Of a DNA stretch of 64,000 bases, positions 24,155-34,800 are shown piece by piece. Position 1 is the stretch's first letter; each line of letters begins with the position of its first letter. The notes under the pieces were generated by a model. That model saw nothing but the letters and a program-made list of their open reading frames with translations, had not been told where the DNA came from and made no database searches. The position numbers were made by a program, and so were the translations under genes. Origin of the DNA: Isoetes taiwanensis (Eukaryota > Streptophyta > Lycopodiopsida > Isoetales > Isoetaceae); NCBI GenBank assembly GCA_021234155.1, contig JAJEKV010000310.1, forward strand, positions 1 to 64,000. Reading direction: 5' to 3'.

Positions 24155-24918
24155 TCAACTGACCGGCATCCTGCATTGCATTCCAACATGTTGGTGAGCT
24201 AGGCGCAGGAAATCCATAGTTACATCTGCTAACAATTTCAAATTCCAAAATTCATCTGTAGCTGTATTATGAGAATTTGTCTTACCTTGCAGCACTGTTT
24301 TTAGATCTGTATCAAGCCCTGTTTCTAGATTTCCAGCAGAACTTGTTTGTAGATCTATGTCAGATTGCAAGCTCCGGTGCAAGGTTTCTTACTTGAAGAT
24401 GGAGCATCCACAAGGAGCATCCACAAATGTGGACGAATGGCAGATTTTCTTTTCGGGAATACTTAGAGAACAAGGTTGCTGCAATGTCTTATCTAAACTA
24501 GAAGAAGAATCGCTTATTTTATATCCCCTGCATGACGGATTCAAAGAATCACTCAAACCGACACTGCTCACGCCCCAAGACGCGCCATAAAAATTTCCAC
24601 TTCTCGCCTTTACAAATGTTCTTGATAAACTGGCAGAATCTGCATCCTCTGATTTTATTAAAATCGAACTATTTGTTGCATCGAGAAACCCCAAATTCAT
24701 ATCCATCTTTTTTATCTTTCCAACATCAAATTTATTTTGGGTTTCAACTTCTCCGACTGAAGAATTATTTTCTGTTTGAGATGGCTATGGCTATGGTATT
24801 GTGGCAATTACCATCTACTGAAGTAGAATAAAAAGGAATGACCTCTACAAAATGGGTAGGAGCTTACAGATTTATGCATTTGCCGCTTCAAAAGCTCCGT
24901 TCCACTCGCCTCTGCCAT
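24155..24918 (-). CDS. Possible fragmentary gene, unrecognised, Ser/Asp-rich product
   Basis: An ATG at 24918 opens MAEASGTELLKRQMHKS followed directly by a GTAAGC donor-like sequence. After it, a minus-strand frame at 24389-24706 encodes a low-complexity, serine- and aspartate-rich protein (ARSGNFYGASWGVSS, then KISDSSSSLDKTLQQP). Another frame at 24155-24382 continues with similar composition. The pieces could be exons of one gene joined by unseen splicing, or one frame broken by indels. I do not recognise a family, and the order and orientation are the only support. Confidence 0.3.
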
Positions 24919-25052
24919 GGTTTCCCCATTCTTTCTCCTCAAATTTGTGTTCGTCCCCGCCTGAATAAAACCTAAACAATTGTTCCTATTTTCATTGGCC
25001 TGTGATTTGTGCTTTCCTCTAGAATTTAAGAATTGTTTCTATTTTCATATTG

Positions 25053-25289
25053 TTAGGAATTTTTAGGCTTATTTTGTTTGTGGTAGATGGGTGTTCTCTG
25101 CTTTTGTATCAAGCACAAACTCTGTACTCTGGGTTCAGATTCCTCCCTTATTGTAGAGCATAAAACTCCGCTCCATCTGCAAGGGGTTATATCTGCTTCA
25201 TTCCAATATGTTAACAAACCCTGTGGATCACTGAACATGCCCTTTTTAAAAGCAAACAAGGCCTGGCCATCGGACTTGAGATGGGTCAT
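25053..25289 (-). pseudogene. LRR receptor-like protein, N-terminal cap fragment
   Basis: From the ATG at 25289 the product reads SDGQALFAFKKGMFSDPQGL then YWNEADITPCRWSGVLC. This is the classic LRRNT_2 cap of plant leucine-rich-repeat receptor kinases (DgxALLaFK...DP.g.L..Wn..D.tPC.WsGV.C) with its paired cysteine. No signal peptide precedes it in frame, and no LRRs or kinase domain follow within the next kilobase on the minus strand. It is therefore a fragment, or one exon of a gene whose remainder is not recognisable. The family normally acts at the plasma membrane in peptide or hormone perception. Confidence 0.65.
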
Positions 25290-26330
25290 GTCTTTTTTTG
25301 GCCGGAGACGTGTTTACGTTGAAGATCTGGTTATGGCGAAGGTATTCCGGCACTCTGCGTGTTGGAGAGGGCTGAATGAAGGCTTCTTCCGCCATAGCCA
25401 CCCATTACACTGCTCTGTATAACTGTGTTTTTTGTACAATGTATTTGTATATGTATTAATAAAGTCAGTGGTTTCCTTAAAAACACAAATATATAAGGAC
25501 TACTTACACAATTGCCCTATCACTAAGATTTATTCTATTGCCTTTAACATTTCTTCTTCTTTTGTCTCTAGTGCTTCTAATGTAACTTGTGTAGTGATAG
25601 TCATAGTATCATTTATTAATGTCGTAAATCAACGTTCATTTCGCAAACCCAGAACATTTAGATACTTCTAATATTGGTAGGTGATTTCTTAGTGTGGTTT
25701 TTTTTTTTCACCCTATTTCTAAGTCGCAACATGCATGAACAAAGTTGATGGACTGTGGTACTTACATGAAAAAAGATTTTCATGGAAAATCATTTAGGAA
25801 CATGTTTGTAATGTTTGAAACTGATACAAATTCATTACTAAGCAAAGAGCCATAATCTAATGTTGGACATTAATAGCGGATCTACTAGCACAATTTAGGA
25901 ACCACAGAAATGTTCGCGGCGGCCAAATAATAATGTATTACGTAAAAATAGGATGTTCCATTTTCTGCCCTATCCGCCTATGGGTGTCTGCCACGTGGCA
26001 GACATTCTTTCCAGGAATCAATCAATTCTGAGCTCCATTTTCACAGAATCACTTATTCGCAAACAATTTCTAAGTGTGTGTTTTTGCGGTGCACAAAAAT
26101 CGAGAACATTACACGGATATTCACAAATACGGATATGAAATTACGGATATTCATCGGACTTATTTCATCACGGATATGAATTATGATTTTTACGGATGAG
26201 TTCACATAATCATAAACTTTTGCATTCATAAAAGATCCATTAAACAAGTGCCAACCATTGTTTGTTTAACGCAAAGAAAAAGGTAATAGAACCTTGGCAA
26301 ATGAGAAATTTCACCATTTCCTTCTTCCAT
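25290..26330. other. Intergenic DNA with ACGGATAT cluster
   Basis: No gene. Between 26112 and 26205 the motif ACGGATAT/ATACGGATAT occurs five times, alternating with ATTCA/GAAT. Confidence 0.45.
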
Positions 26331-27129
26331 ATAACCGAAGTTTCATAGAAAATAAAGACAGTGGGGATGCTTGAAATTTGATTAGAGTATAAAAGTATTC
26401 AAAAATGTCCAAGCTTCACAAAACATACGATTGTCTTGTTAGGAATCTCTACATGCATCTTGTTAAGCTACTCAGAAAGTTATAGATGCAAAGACCCCAA
26501 AAACTGCCTCTGCTACAAAAAAGCGGGGACTCTGTGTAGAAGGAAAACCAAGATTCACCTCCAAGCCTTCTGCATCCCCCTGAACATCTCCCGAACCTGC
26601 ATAAAAGGAACAACACACGATTAGATACAATGAATACATGCAAACAAAGAAAACACCATAAATCTAACCAAGAAAATCGTCCTAACAAGGCGAAGCATTG
26701 GTCCACGCGAAAAAATAGTCTTCCTAGAACCTCCAAGAACTCTAAGAACTCCAAAAGAACTCCAAGAACTCTAAAATAGTTAATCAAGGACCTCCAAGAA
26801 TGTTGGCTTCCATGTAAAACCTACATCAAAATGATGACGCCCAAAGGCCTCGGAAAAGCTCAAGAACGACACAAGAATTATAACCAAGCTGCCTGACGCC
26901 AACACGACGCCATAGCGGATATTCGAAGCAAGCATAGAAGAAAACAAGAAAAGAATGCCACGCCGAAAGAAAATTGGACACCCCTTTTTCCACGTTACAC
27001 CAATGTTGATGATGTGTCAAATTCCGGGGAAGAAAATTGGCCTCAAAGCGGTTTTTTTAGGCCCAGAATTTGCTCCATGCGGACATTCTTATGAACTTAC
27101 GTAGTGCCATTCTAAGGTTGGATTTGATG

Positions 27130-27470
27130 AGATATAAATGAAAGTGAATGGTTGTACACAATCTCCCAAAAGCGATCATATTTCAGATGTAAGCACCTAA
27201 AAATCACATTTGAAGTTTTGTAGTTTTTAGTGTGGTTATCTTTGATATTAAATGGTTATACACAATCTCCACCTTTCGAGAGATCATATTTCGGGATGTA
27301 AGCACCTAAAAATCACATTTGAAGTTTTGTAGTTTTTTTACGGTTATCTTTGATATTGAATGGTTATACACAATCTCCCCTTCGAGATCATATTTCAGAT
27401 GTAAGCACCTAAAAAATCACATTTGAAGTTTTGTAATTTTTGTAGTTATCTTTGATCGGCTATTTCTTCA
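27130..27470. repeat. Three ~110 bp tandem repeats, unit A
   Basis: TACACAATCTCC, AGATGTAAGCACCTAAAAA and TTTGAAGTTTTGTA recur three times in order. They correspond to the array at 29790-30110. Confidence 0.75.
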
Positions 27471-27965
27471 AAAAATAGCTAATAAAACCCCAAATTTGTC
27501 CATATGTGAATCACCTTCCCCATAAAAAGGATCTTTGCCAAGACAACTAGTTTTTGTGGCCCAATCCATGGAAGGGCACTATATCATGTGTTGGCACTAT
27601 ATTTGTTTGCTTAACATACAGAATATGTGCATAGAGGTGCCAAGTTGAGGATCACACCTATTTATGAAGCATGGACCATAAGGTTTTCGAATGTTTTTTC
27701 TGAGGCCAGTCCCTTTTGGTTTTGGTAGAAAAAATTGGTAAAAGGGCACGTGGTTTATTTTTATATCAATGACCTTTGTTTATTTTTATCAATGACCACC
27801 TTTTTTTTGCCTTTTTTTCTTCTGTTAATTTTTAGGCTTATTTTGTTGTAACTTTTGTATCAAGCCCACGGGTCGTCAAAAGTTTGGGCGAAATTAGCTG
27901 GGTTCTCCCTGTCGGATCCGTATAGGTGGTTGTCATCTTGGCTGTGATCCTGGTGTTCCAAATGT

Positions 27966-28449
27966 TTGGGGAGTGCACATGGCCTGCCACTTTTAGTTCT
28001 TTCACCTATGTTTGTTGGTGTTCAATGGCGGAGATGGCTTCTTCAGTGGCGGGCTTCTCAAGTAATTGAGATTCAGCTTCCAAGGATGATGCTTCATAGG
28101 CTAGCTAGAAATCCAGTAGTGTTTAGTTGCGTGGATGAGGAAGGGCATCCTCTGGAGAGAGGTTTCATTGCTTGTGTTAGAGCAGTAAGAGAGCAGCTTG
28201 CATTTCATGCAATTGGATAAGATTTATTCCATTGTGTCTGAATTTTGTGAGGTGCCTCTTGGCAGTGAGAGCTTGTTAATTCTTGCTGATGCTGTTCGGG
28301 ATTTCTCAAGGCCTGGCAGGAAGAAGGGTCGTCCAAGGAAGGATCCTTTGGAGAAGGAATGGCAGTTATGGTTGAAGGAATTGAATAGGAAGGAGAAGGC
28401 TGAATTGAAAGAGGAAAAGAAGAATGCAAAGAAAGGAAAGAGCAAATAG
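27966..28449 (+). pseudogene. AT-hook/charged protein of the putative Rep transposon, unit A (frameshifted)
   Basis: Two overlapping frames (27966-28220 and 28198-28449) reproduce, with a shift, the single frame seen in unit B. The second contains RPGRKKGRPRKDP, an AT-hook-like GRPRK core, followed by a Lys/Glu-rich helical tail. Unit B keeps the frame, so unit A is the broken copy. Confidence 0.6.
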
Positions 28450-28479
28450 GAAGAGAGCTAAATCAAAAAAGATGCTATG

Positions 28480-28990
28480 AAAAACAGAGGCAGAGCGGTG
28501 TTTAATAGTTTTGAATACGGAGAAGTCCACGATCACCGATTTGAGCATGACAATGAGCATTGCGGGTGTTGGATATTTAAGAGGATGAGTACGTTGGAAC
28601 TTGCAAATTCTTCTCGACGCCGCATTGTATTCTTTGGGATTGTGGCACAAATAGGAGTGAGTTGGATCATTTACATATGCAAGCCACTTTGAGAATGAAG
28701 ACAACACCCACATCATCAATTTCCCGTATGAAAAGCGGCTTATTGGGCAGATCACAGATCACATGGTGGTGTTATCATGTGTAAGGCTTTGAAGGACACC
28801 GGTCTCCATTGCTTTGAAGGGAGGGTTGGGTATTGTCTAAAAGATGTTGGTAAGCTTCATGTTCATTACCACATAAAGGAAGTGAGGTCTTCATAAAGAT
28901 GGAAAGAGGAAAGAATCCATAGTGACGCTTTTTACAAAATAAAAAGCGAGATCAAGAACACCGTGGTTTTGGAAAATGTAAATCTAATGT
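28480..28990 (+). pseudogene. Rep-like HUH endonuclease domain, unit A
   Basis: A frame through 28652-28700 encodes RSELDHLHMQATLRM, with an HxH (H-hydrophobic-H) motif at 28668-28676. About 54 residues later a frame encodes VGYCLKDVGKLH, with Tyr and Lys in a YxxK motif at 28831-28845. HxH followed by YxxK at this distance is the arrangement of Rep-type HUH single-strand endonucleases: metal-binding histidines, then the nucleophilic tyrosine. The region is interrupted by frame changes and ends at a TAG (NVNLM, stop) shared with unit B. Homology is inferred from motifs alone; a chance pairing is possible but both copies agree. Confidence 0.5.
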
Positions 28991-29789
28991 AGAGGGTTAT
29001 TAACCGAGTTTCATAGAAAATAAAGACACTGGGGATGCTTCGAAATTCTGATTAGAGTATAAAAAGTCTTCGAAATCCTGTCCAAGCTTCACAAAACATA
29101 CGATTGTCTTGTTAGGAATCTCTACATGCATCTTGTTAAGCTACTCAGGAACAGTTATAGATGCAAAGACCCCAAAAACTGACTCTGCTACAAAAAAGCG
29201 GGGACTCTGTGTAGAAGGAAAACCAAGATTCGCCTCCAAGCCTTCTGCATCCCCCTGAACATCTCCCGAACCTGCATAAAAGGAACAACACACGATTAGA
29301 TACAATGAATACATGCAAACAAAGAAAACACCATAAATCTAACCAAGAAAATCGTCCTAGCAACGAAGCATCAGTCCACGGCAAAAAAATAGTCTTCCTA
29401 GAACCTCCAAGAACTCTAAGAACTCCAAAAGAACTCCAAGAACTCTAAAATAGTCGTCCAAGGACCTCCAAGAACACTGGCTTCCATGTAAAACCTACAC
29501 CAAAATGATGCCACGCCCAAGGCGCCTCAGAAAAGCTCAAGAACGACACAACCGCCATAACCAAGCTGCCTGACGCCAACACGACGCCATAGCCGGAGCT
29601 CAAGCAAAAGTAAAAGAAAACAAGAAAAGAATGCCCGCCGCGGTAAAAATTGACACCCCGTTTTCACGCGACGAAATTAAAATTGGCCTCCGTGCGCAGA
29701 TTTTTTAGGTTTTAATTTGCTCCATGCGGACATTCTTATATAAGAACGGTGCCATTTGCCACGTTTGCGGATTTGATGAGATATAAATG

Positions 29790-30110
29790 AAAGTGAATGG
29801 TTGTACACAATCTCCCCCGCCGGCGATCATATTTCAGATGTAAGCACCTAAAAATCACATTTGAAGTTTTGTAGTTTTTTACAGTTATCTTTGATATTAA
29901 ATGTTTATACACAATCTCCCTGCTCGAGAGATCATATTTCAGATGTAAGCACCTAAAAATCACATTTGAAGTTTTGTAGTTTTTTACAGTTATCTTTGAT
30001 ATTGAATGGTTATACACAATCTCCCTGCTCGAGAGATCATATTTCAGATGTAAGCACCTAAAAATCACATTTGAAGTTTTGTAGTTTTTTACAGTTATCT
30101 TTGATCAGCT
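29790..30110. repeat. Three 105 bp tandem repeats, unit B
   Basis: The period is exactly 35 codons, so the minus strand stays open at 29736-30068 and encodes a peptide beginning IFRCLHLKYDLSSRE three times. The open frame is a by-product of the period rather than evidence of a gene. Confidence 0.8.
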
Positions 30111-30578
30111 ATTTGCTGCAAAAATAGCTAGTTTCTGTTGTCCAGTATGTGAATCACCTTCCCTCCATAAAAAGGATGCTGTAAGATCTGTGGCCCAATC
30201 CATGGAAGGGCACTATATCATGTGTTTGGCACTATATTTGTTTGCTTAACATACAGAATATGTGCATAGAGGTGCCAAGTTGAGGATCACACCTATCGAA
30301 GCATGGACTATAAGGTTTCCGAATGTTTTTTCTGAGGCCGGTCCCTTTTGGTTTTGGTGGAAAAATTTGGTAAAAGGGCACGTGGTTTATTTTTATATCA
30401 ATGACCTTTGTTTATTTTTATCAATGACCTTCTTTTTTTGCCTTTTTTTCCTTCCTGTTACTTTCGCTTGTTGTAACGGGTCGCATGCAGGTTAGCGGGC
30501 CAAAATTAGCTGGGTTCTCCCTGTCGGATCCGTATAGGTGGTCGTCATCTTGGCTGTGATCCTGGTGTTCCGAGATGT

Positions 30579-31097
30579 TTGGGGAGTGCACATGGTCTGC
30601 CACTTTTAGTTCTTTCTCCTATGTTTGTTGGTGTTCGATGGCGGAGATGGCTTCTTCAGTGGCGGGCTCCTCAAGTAATTGAGATTCAGCTTCCAAGGAT
30701 GATGCTTCATAGGCTAGCTAGAAATCCAGTAGTGTTTGGTTGCGTGGATGAGGAAGGGCATCCTCTGGAGAGAAGTTTCATTGCTTGTGTTAGAGCAGTA
30801 AGAGAGCAGCTTGCATTTCATGCAGATGGGCTTTTCCGCAGGTCTGAATTTTGTGAGGTGCCTCCTGGCAGTGAGAGCTTGTTAATTCTTGCTGATGCTG
30901 CTCAGGATTTTTCAAGGCCTGGCAGGAAGAAGGGTCGTCCAAGGAAGGATCCTTTGGAGAAGGAATGGCAGTTATGGTTGAAGGAATTGAACAGGAAGGA
31001 GAAGGCTGAATTGAAAGAGGAAGAGAAGAAGCAGGAGGAGGAGGAAAGAGCAAATAGGAAGAGAGCTAAAATGGAGAAACAGAAGGAGAGGCTGTAG
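30579..31097 (+). CDS. AT-hook/charged protein of the putative Rep transposon, unit B
   Basis: The frame is open from a TAG at 30507; the first coordinate is an alternative codon and the first ATG is about 50 bases in, at LSPMFVGV. The product has a hydrophobic/aromatic start, a central RNPVVFGCVDEEGHPLERSF segment, then PGRKKGRPRKDP (AT-hook-like) and a long Lys/Glu-rich helix ending in a stop at 31097. It precedes the Rep-like half-domain on the same strand. A DNA-binding module fused to or upstream of a Rep domain is plausible. The family is not recognised. Confidence 0.55.
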   Translation: MGSAHGLPLLVLSPMFVGVRWRRWLLQWRAPQVIEIQLPRMMLHRLARNPVVFGCVDEEGHPLERSFIACVRAVREQLAFHADGLFRRSEFCEVPPGSESLLILADAAQDFSRPGRKKGRPRKDPLEKEWQLWLKELNRKEKAELKEEEKKQEEEERANRKRAKMEKQKERL

Positions 31098-31105
31098 AGG
31101 GAGAT

Positions 31106-31280
31106 TGTCCTGAAGATGCTATGAAAAAGCAGAGGCAGAGCGGTAAGCGAGTAGTTCTAGATACGGAGAAGTCCACGATCACCGATTTGAGCATGACAAT
31201 GAGCGTTGCAGGTGCAGATATTTCAGAGGTTGTGTACGTTGGGACTTGCAAATTCTTCGACGAGCATTGTATTCTTTGGG
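31106..31280 (+). pseudogene. Rep-like domain, N-terminal half, unit B (cut by Ty3 insertion)
   Basis: Reads MKKQRQSGKRVVLDTEK then SMTMSVAGADISEVVYVG, a beta-strand-rich start expected before an HUH motif. The LTR begins at 31281. The HLH and YCLKD motifs follow after the element, from 42413. Confidence 0.45.
31276..31280. repeat. Target-site duplication, left, of Ty3 element 1 (TTGGG)
   Basis: Matches CTGGG at 42408-42412 in four of five positions. The uninterrupted paralogue has a single TTTGGG at 28633-28638. Confidence 0.75.
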
Positions 31281-31862
31281 TGTTTGGGGTGCAGGTTCGG
31301 GAACTCCGCCAAGACTGACCCGTGAGGACCCCTTGGATCTAACGGGGAGAATCCAGGGGACTATGTCACGGGATTTGCAAGAAAACAAATGAAAGGGAAA
31401 AGAAAACAGAAGCACAATGAGACAACAATGATAAGCTTCCTTGATATCAAGATGATGATACATGAGCTCATTAGAGAAGACTGAAATGAGACAAGACTCA
31501 AAACTCATCTAAAACTCATGTGCTAGCTCTACTCATATATATAGTACAATGGCCTTTGGCCCAATATATAGACACTCGGTGATCTCGGGTGCCGACTCCT
31601 AGAAGGAGGCTGCCGATTTGAGGAATCTTTGGCGGTGCCTCTTGAAAAGCTTGAATCATCTTCGACGCTTGACGCGGTGATGACGGGACGTCACTACAGC
31701 GCCGCCTCTTGTTGACATGAGCGTGGTCTTTGTCTGCATAGTGCGCTTGGTCTTCTGGCGAGCCTTTGGACGACGACCCGCGCCCGGGTTGCGGACTCTT
31801 GGACTTGACTTGGTCCGTCGTATGCATGAATAGTCTGTGCCGGGAGGGCGCCGGGACTAACA
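31281..31862 (-). repeat. 3' LTR of element 1
   Basis: Starts TGTTTGGGG and ends GGACTAACA on the plus strand; a minus-strand TATATATA box sits at 31535-31543. Differences from the right LTR cluster in GC-rich patches. Confidence 0.9.
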
Positions 31863-31874
31863 CTTCCCCCACCA
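31863..31874 (-). promoter_or_regulatory. Polypurine tract of element 1
   Basis: On the minus strand a purine run (GGTGGGGGAAG) immediately precedes the 3' LTR, as needed for plus-strand DNA priming. It fixes the element orientation. Confidence 0.75.
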
Positions 31875-34800
31875 AAGCGACACCGGGTTGAAGAAAGGGA
31901 GGAAGTGGGATTCTCGATGCATGGCGGAATCCGGGAGTTTGAAAATGATCCTCCACGGGAATGAGGGCGGGCCATTATGGTAAGTGCTAATGAGGTCCCG
32001 GCGTGCTTGAAGCGCCGGGAGTGTTGAGCGGGCAAGATCTGCATCAACAAAAGGAAGTGAGAGCGCACCATATCTTCCAATGCGGCATGTGCTTCTCGTA
32101 GAACGAACCGGCACTCCATGAGAAGGCGGTCACGGAGGCCAAGAAAACGGCGGCATTCGGTTTCAAGAAAAAATTGACGCCGATTTAGAGAGCTTACGGG
32201 ATGCATTTGAGAGCCACGGAAGCCCGACGGCGGTGAACCGAAGGATCCGGGAGGTGGTGGGTGATTCGTGAAGAAGGTATCAAGGCCATGCAGAGAGCAT
32301 CAAGAAAGCCGCTGCCAACCACGCTCATTAGCAATGTAGATCCAATTGGTAGTTTGATCCAAGGTGGCATCAGCTTCCCACCGAGGCGTCGGACAAAAAC
32401 GGGGATCCCACCGCGAGATCTGGCCGAGATCTATGGAGGAGTCCACCCACCGTGGCCATCCATGACCGGCCCAAAAGGGAAGCCGCCCGATCGAGGTAAG
32501 AAACCGGGGCGTGGAGGGGCTCCAGGTGAAGCATATATGGAGAAGGAGCCATGCCCATGGGTGTGGGCTCTGCCGAGCCCGCGCCGAATTCACGTACAAG
32601 ATCGGGATCAAGAGCGTTGCACCATCGATCCCATTCAGAAGTGGAGAGTCGAGTATAGACGGGGAGGACTATCCCATCCAGGTAGGTACTTGTCTTGCTA
32701 TCCAGAAGGGCACGCAATTGATTGTAACCTGCCAAATGCCGCATATAAACTTGAGCAAACGGAAGATCTTCGGGATGCCCAAGATTCTTTCGCGACCTCG
32801 TTCAGTAACCGGCTTGCCAGAGAGGTAAATGATGAGCAAGCTTCGCATGTACTCGATGAAGAGTGTGAGTCCGATCATGATCGGCGAGATAGGGGTTGCT
32901 ATCCAAGAGCAACCATTGAACACCGTGGAGTCACCTCGAAAGTTCCGACGCGGGTGGCCAATCCACGAAATTTGTCCCGGTATCTTGCTAGATAGAAGTC
33001 ATGGAAGATGTACACCATCATTTTGGACAACTCGGAAAGTGATTAAATCGGGGGTCCTCCACGGTGAAGGAGGTCGGGGAAGACCAAAAGGGCACCTGAG
33101 CAAACCTTTGTCTTATTGAGAGGTCCGCCAGATCAGGAAAAAATCCGCCTCGCAGGGGAACATCAACCTTACCATCCGCGGGCGTACCACTTGAAAAAGA
33201 AAGTAGTGGCGTCGGGCAACCACATAATCCGTGCTTGGAAGGAATAGGAAAATCCACGGGCGATGTGGATACCAAGACTAAAATAGCCTTCTGTTTGGTT
33301 TGGGCTTCTTCAAAGAAATTGTACCGCTTTGTTGGAGCTGATGTTCCAGTCACGGATCCGGTGTTCCTTTTTCACCGGTAAGACGGATCGATCACGGACC
33401 CGTTTCGGAGGTAGCGTGGCATGCTAAGAAGATTGCTCGAGTCCGAGGCGCACAAGGTAAAATCGGCGTCATCAACAATTTTCGGCTTCGGGCCTCCGTG
33501 GTCGAACACGAGAGATGTCAATTGAGTGGTCGTGGAAAGCCGAGCTTCTAAAGAGATGAGGCGAGCATCACGGCCGGATCATGAACTTGAGTGCTTAGTA
33601 GGTCAGAGAAAGCTCGCATACAAGGTGTCGAGCTTAGCAATGTCTTTCTCCTTGTCACTTTCGGGGAGGGTGTCCTTTGTCTTGTTCCCCGCTCCAACAA
33701 TTCCTTAATAGTGGTTTGTAACCGAAAGGCACGCTGATCGCCAGCGTGCTGGTCCGATCGTCCGCTAGCCTTGAGATCCTCACGGACCCGTAAAAGGCCT
33801 CGTGGCTTTTCTTTGAAGCCGGGTCTCGTGAGTGCACTTTGCCGGGTAGCAGCTTGAAGGTCTTGGTGAACCTTATCCGAGGCCTCCGGGGATGCTTGAA
33901 CCCCTTGCATGAGAGCTTCCCGTGATTCTTGTAACTTGAGGGCAAAGGCGAACATCCCTGCGATATTGATACGTACAGAGCTGGCGAGGATGTGTAGGTG
34001 GAGGACCTTGTGGTGGTCGTGTTTGGGACGTTTGCGAGACATGATGAGAAGGGGAGGGTGTGGGCTTCGGAGGAAGAAGAGGAAACAAAGTGACATGGGT
34101 ATGGTGTTGTTGATCATGACCGTGAGAAGTTCCGGCGTGAAGGTGCAGCCCTATTGGGTTTGGCCTTTGGGAATGCAAAGACCGCGAAAGTGGTGGCATG
34201 AGAAGCGGAAGGGACGCAGGAAGGGAAGATAATGGCCGAATAAGAGCTTGAAGATGGCCACCCACCCAAATTTCGGAGACGAGGAGGGTTAGCCCGAAGG
34301 CGATCTACTTCTTGGAGGAGTCTCAGAAAACAACATTTGTGGCCAATCAAGAAAGTGAGTGGAGCGGACGGTCGTGCGGATAACCACATTGTAGAATGGT
34401 TTATTGATATGGGTGTTCTTGATAGAATACCCAAGGAATTTACGCCATAGAAATTTGACAAAGGTTTTATGAGGCCTTGCGATATTGGTGAGGCGATGCA
34501 TGTTTGCTTGATATGGAAGCGACACCAAATTCGGTGACATCAATATCTTGTAAAGCAGCCCAAGATAAACAAGGTGTTTGTAAAGGAATATGGAATACCT
34601 CGAAATCGTAATGTAAAGCAAGATCGTGGTGCCATCGACCACGATAGCAAAGCCTATACAGACGATTGATGATATTAGCCACAAACCGCTTCAATTGGTC
34701 CGGATTTGGTGCGGAGGAAGGTCCATTTGGGAGAATTCATAAAGCTTGTATGTTCGCAACTTCCCGATTTGGGCCAACAAGGGCTTCCCGAAAGGTGGGC

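Larger units (their letters stand above)
26331..28997 (+). mobile_element. Tandem unit A of a putative HUH/Rep-type transposon (Replitron-like)
   Basis: The ~2.67 kb unit begins at TAACCGAAGTTTCATAG and recurs head to tail from 29000. It has a noncoding 5' part with CCAAGAACTC short repeats, an array of ~105 bp repeats, then a coding part with an AT-hook/charged protein and a Rep-like domain. Unit A is frameshifted within the first frame (near 28215) and is cut at 28990, where unit B begins, so it lacks the C-terminal part present in B. Tandem head-to-tail copies are a known outcome of rolling-circle-type replication of HUH elements. Identity as a Replitron relative is inference. Confidence 0.5.
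29000..31280 (+). mobile_element. Tandem unit B of the putative Rep transposon, left part
   Basis: Direct repeat of unit A from TAACCGAGTTTCATAG onward, collinear to the point where a Ty3/gypsy LTR begins. The remainder resumes at 42413. Divergence from A is patchy: long near-identical runs alternate with short replaced segments. Confidence 0.6.

Noticed and set aside
26449-26787. 112-residue Leu/Phe-rich minus frame, repeated at 29145-29384
   Set aside because: Hydrophobic frame arising from AAGAACTCC repeats in the noncoding part of the tandem unit; opposite strand to the recognised coding part.
29736-30068. 110-residue repeated minus-strand protein
   Set aside because: Open only because the 105 bp repeat period is divisible by three; not maintained in unit A.
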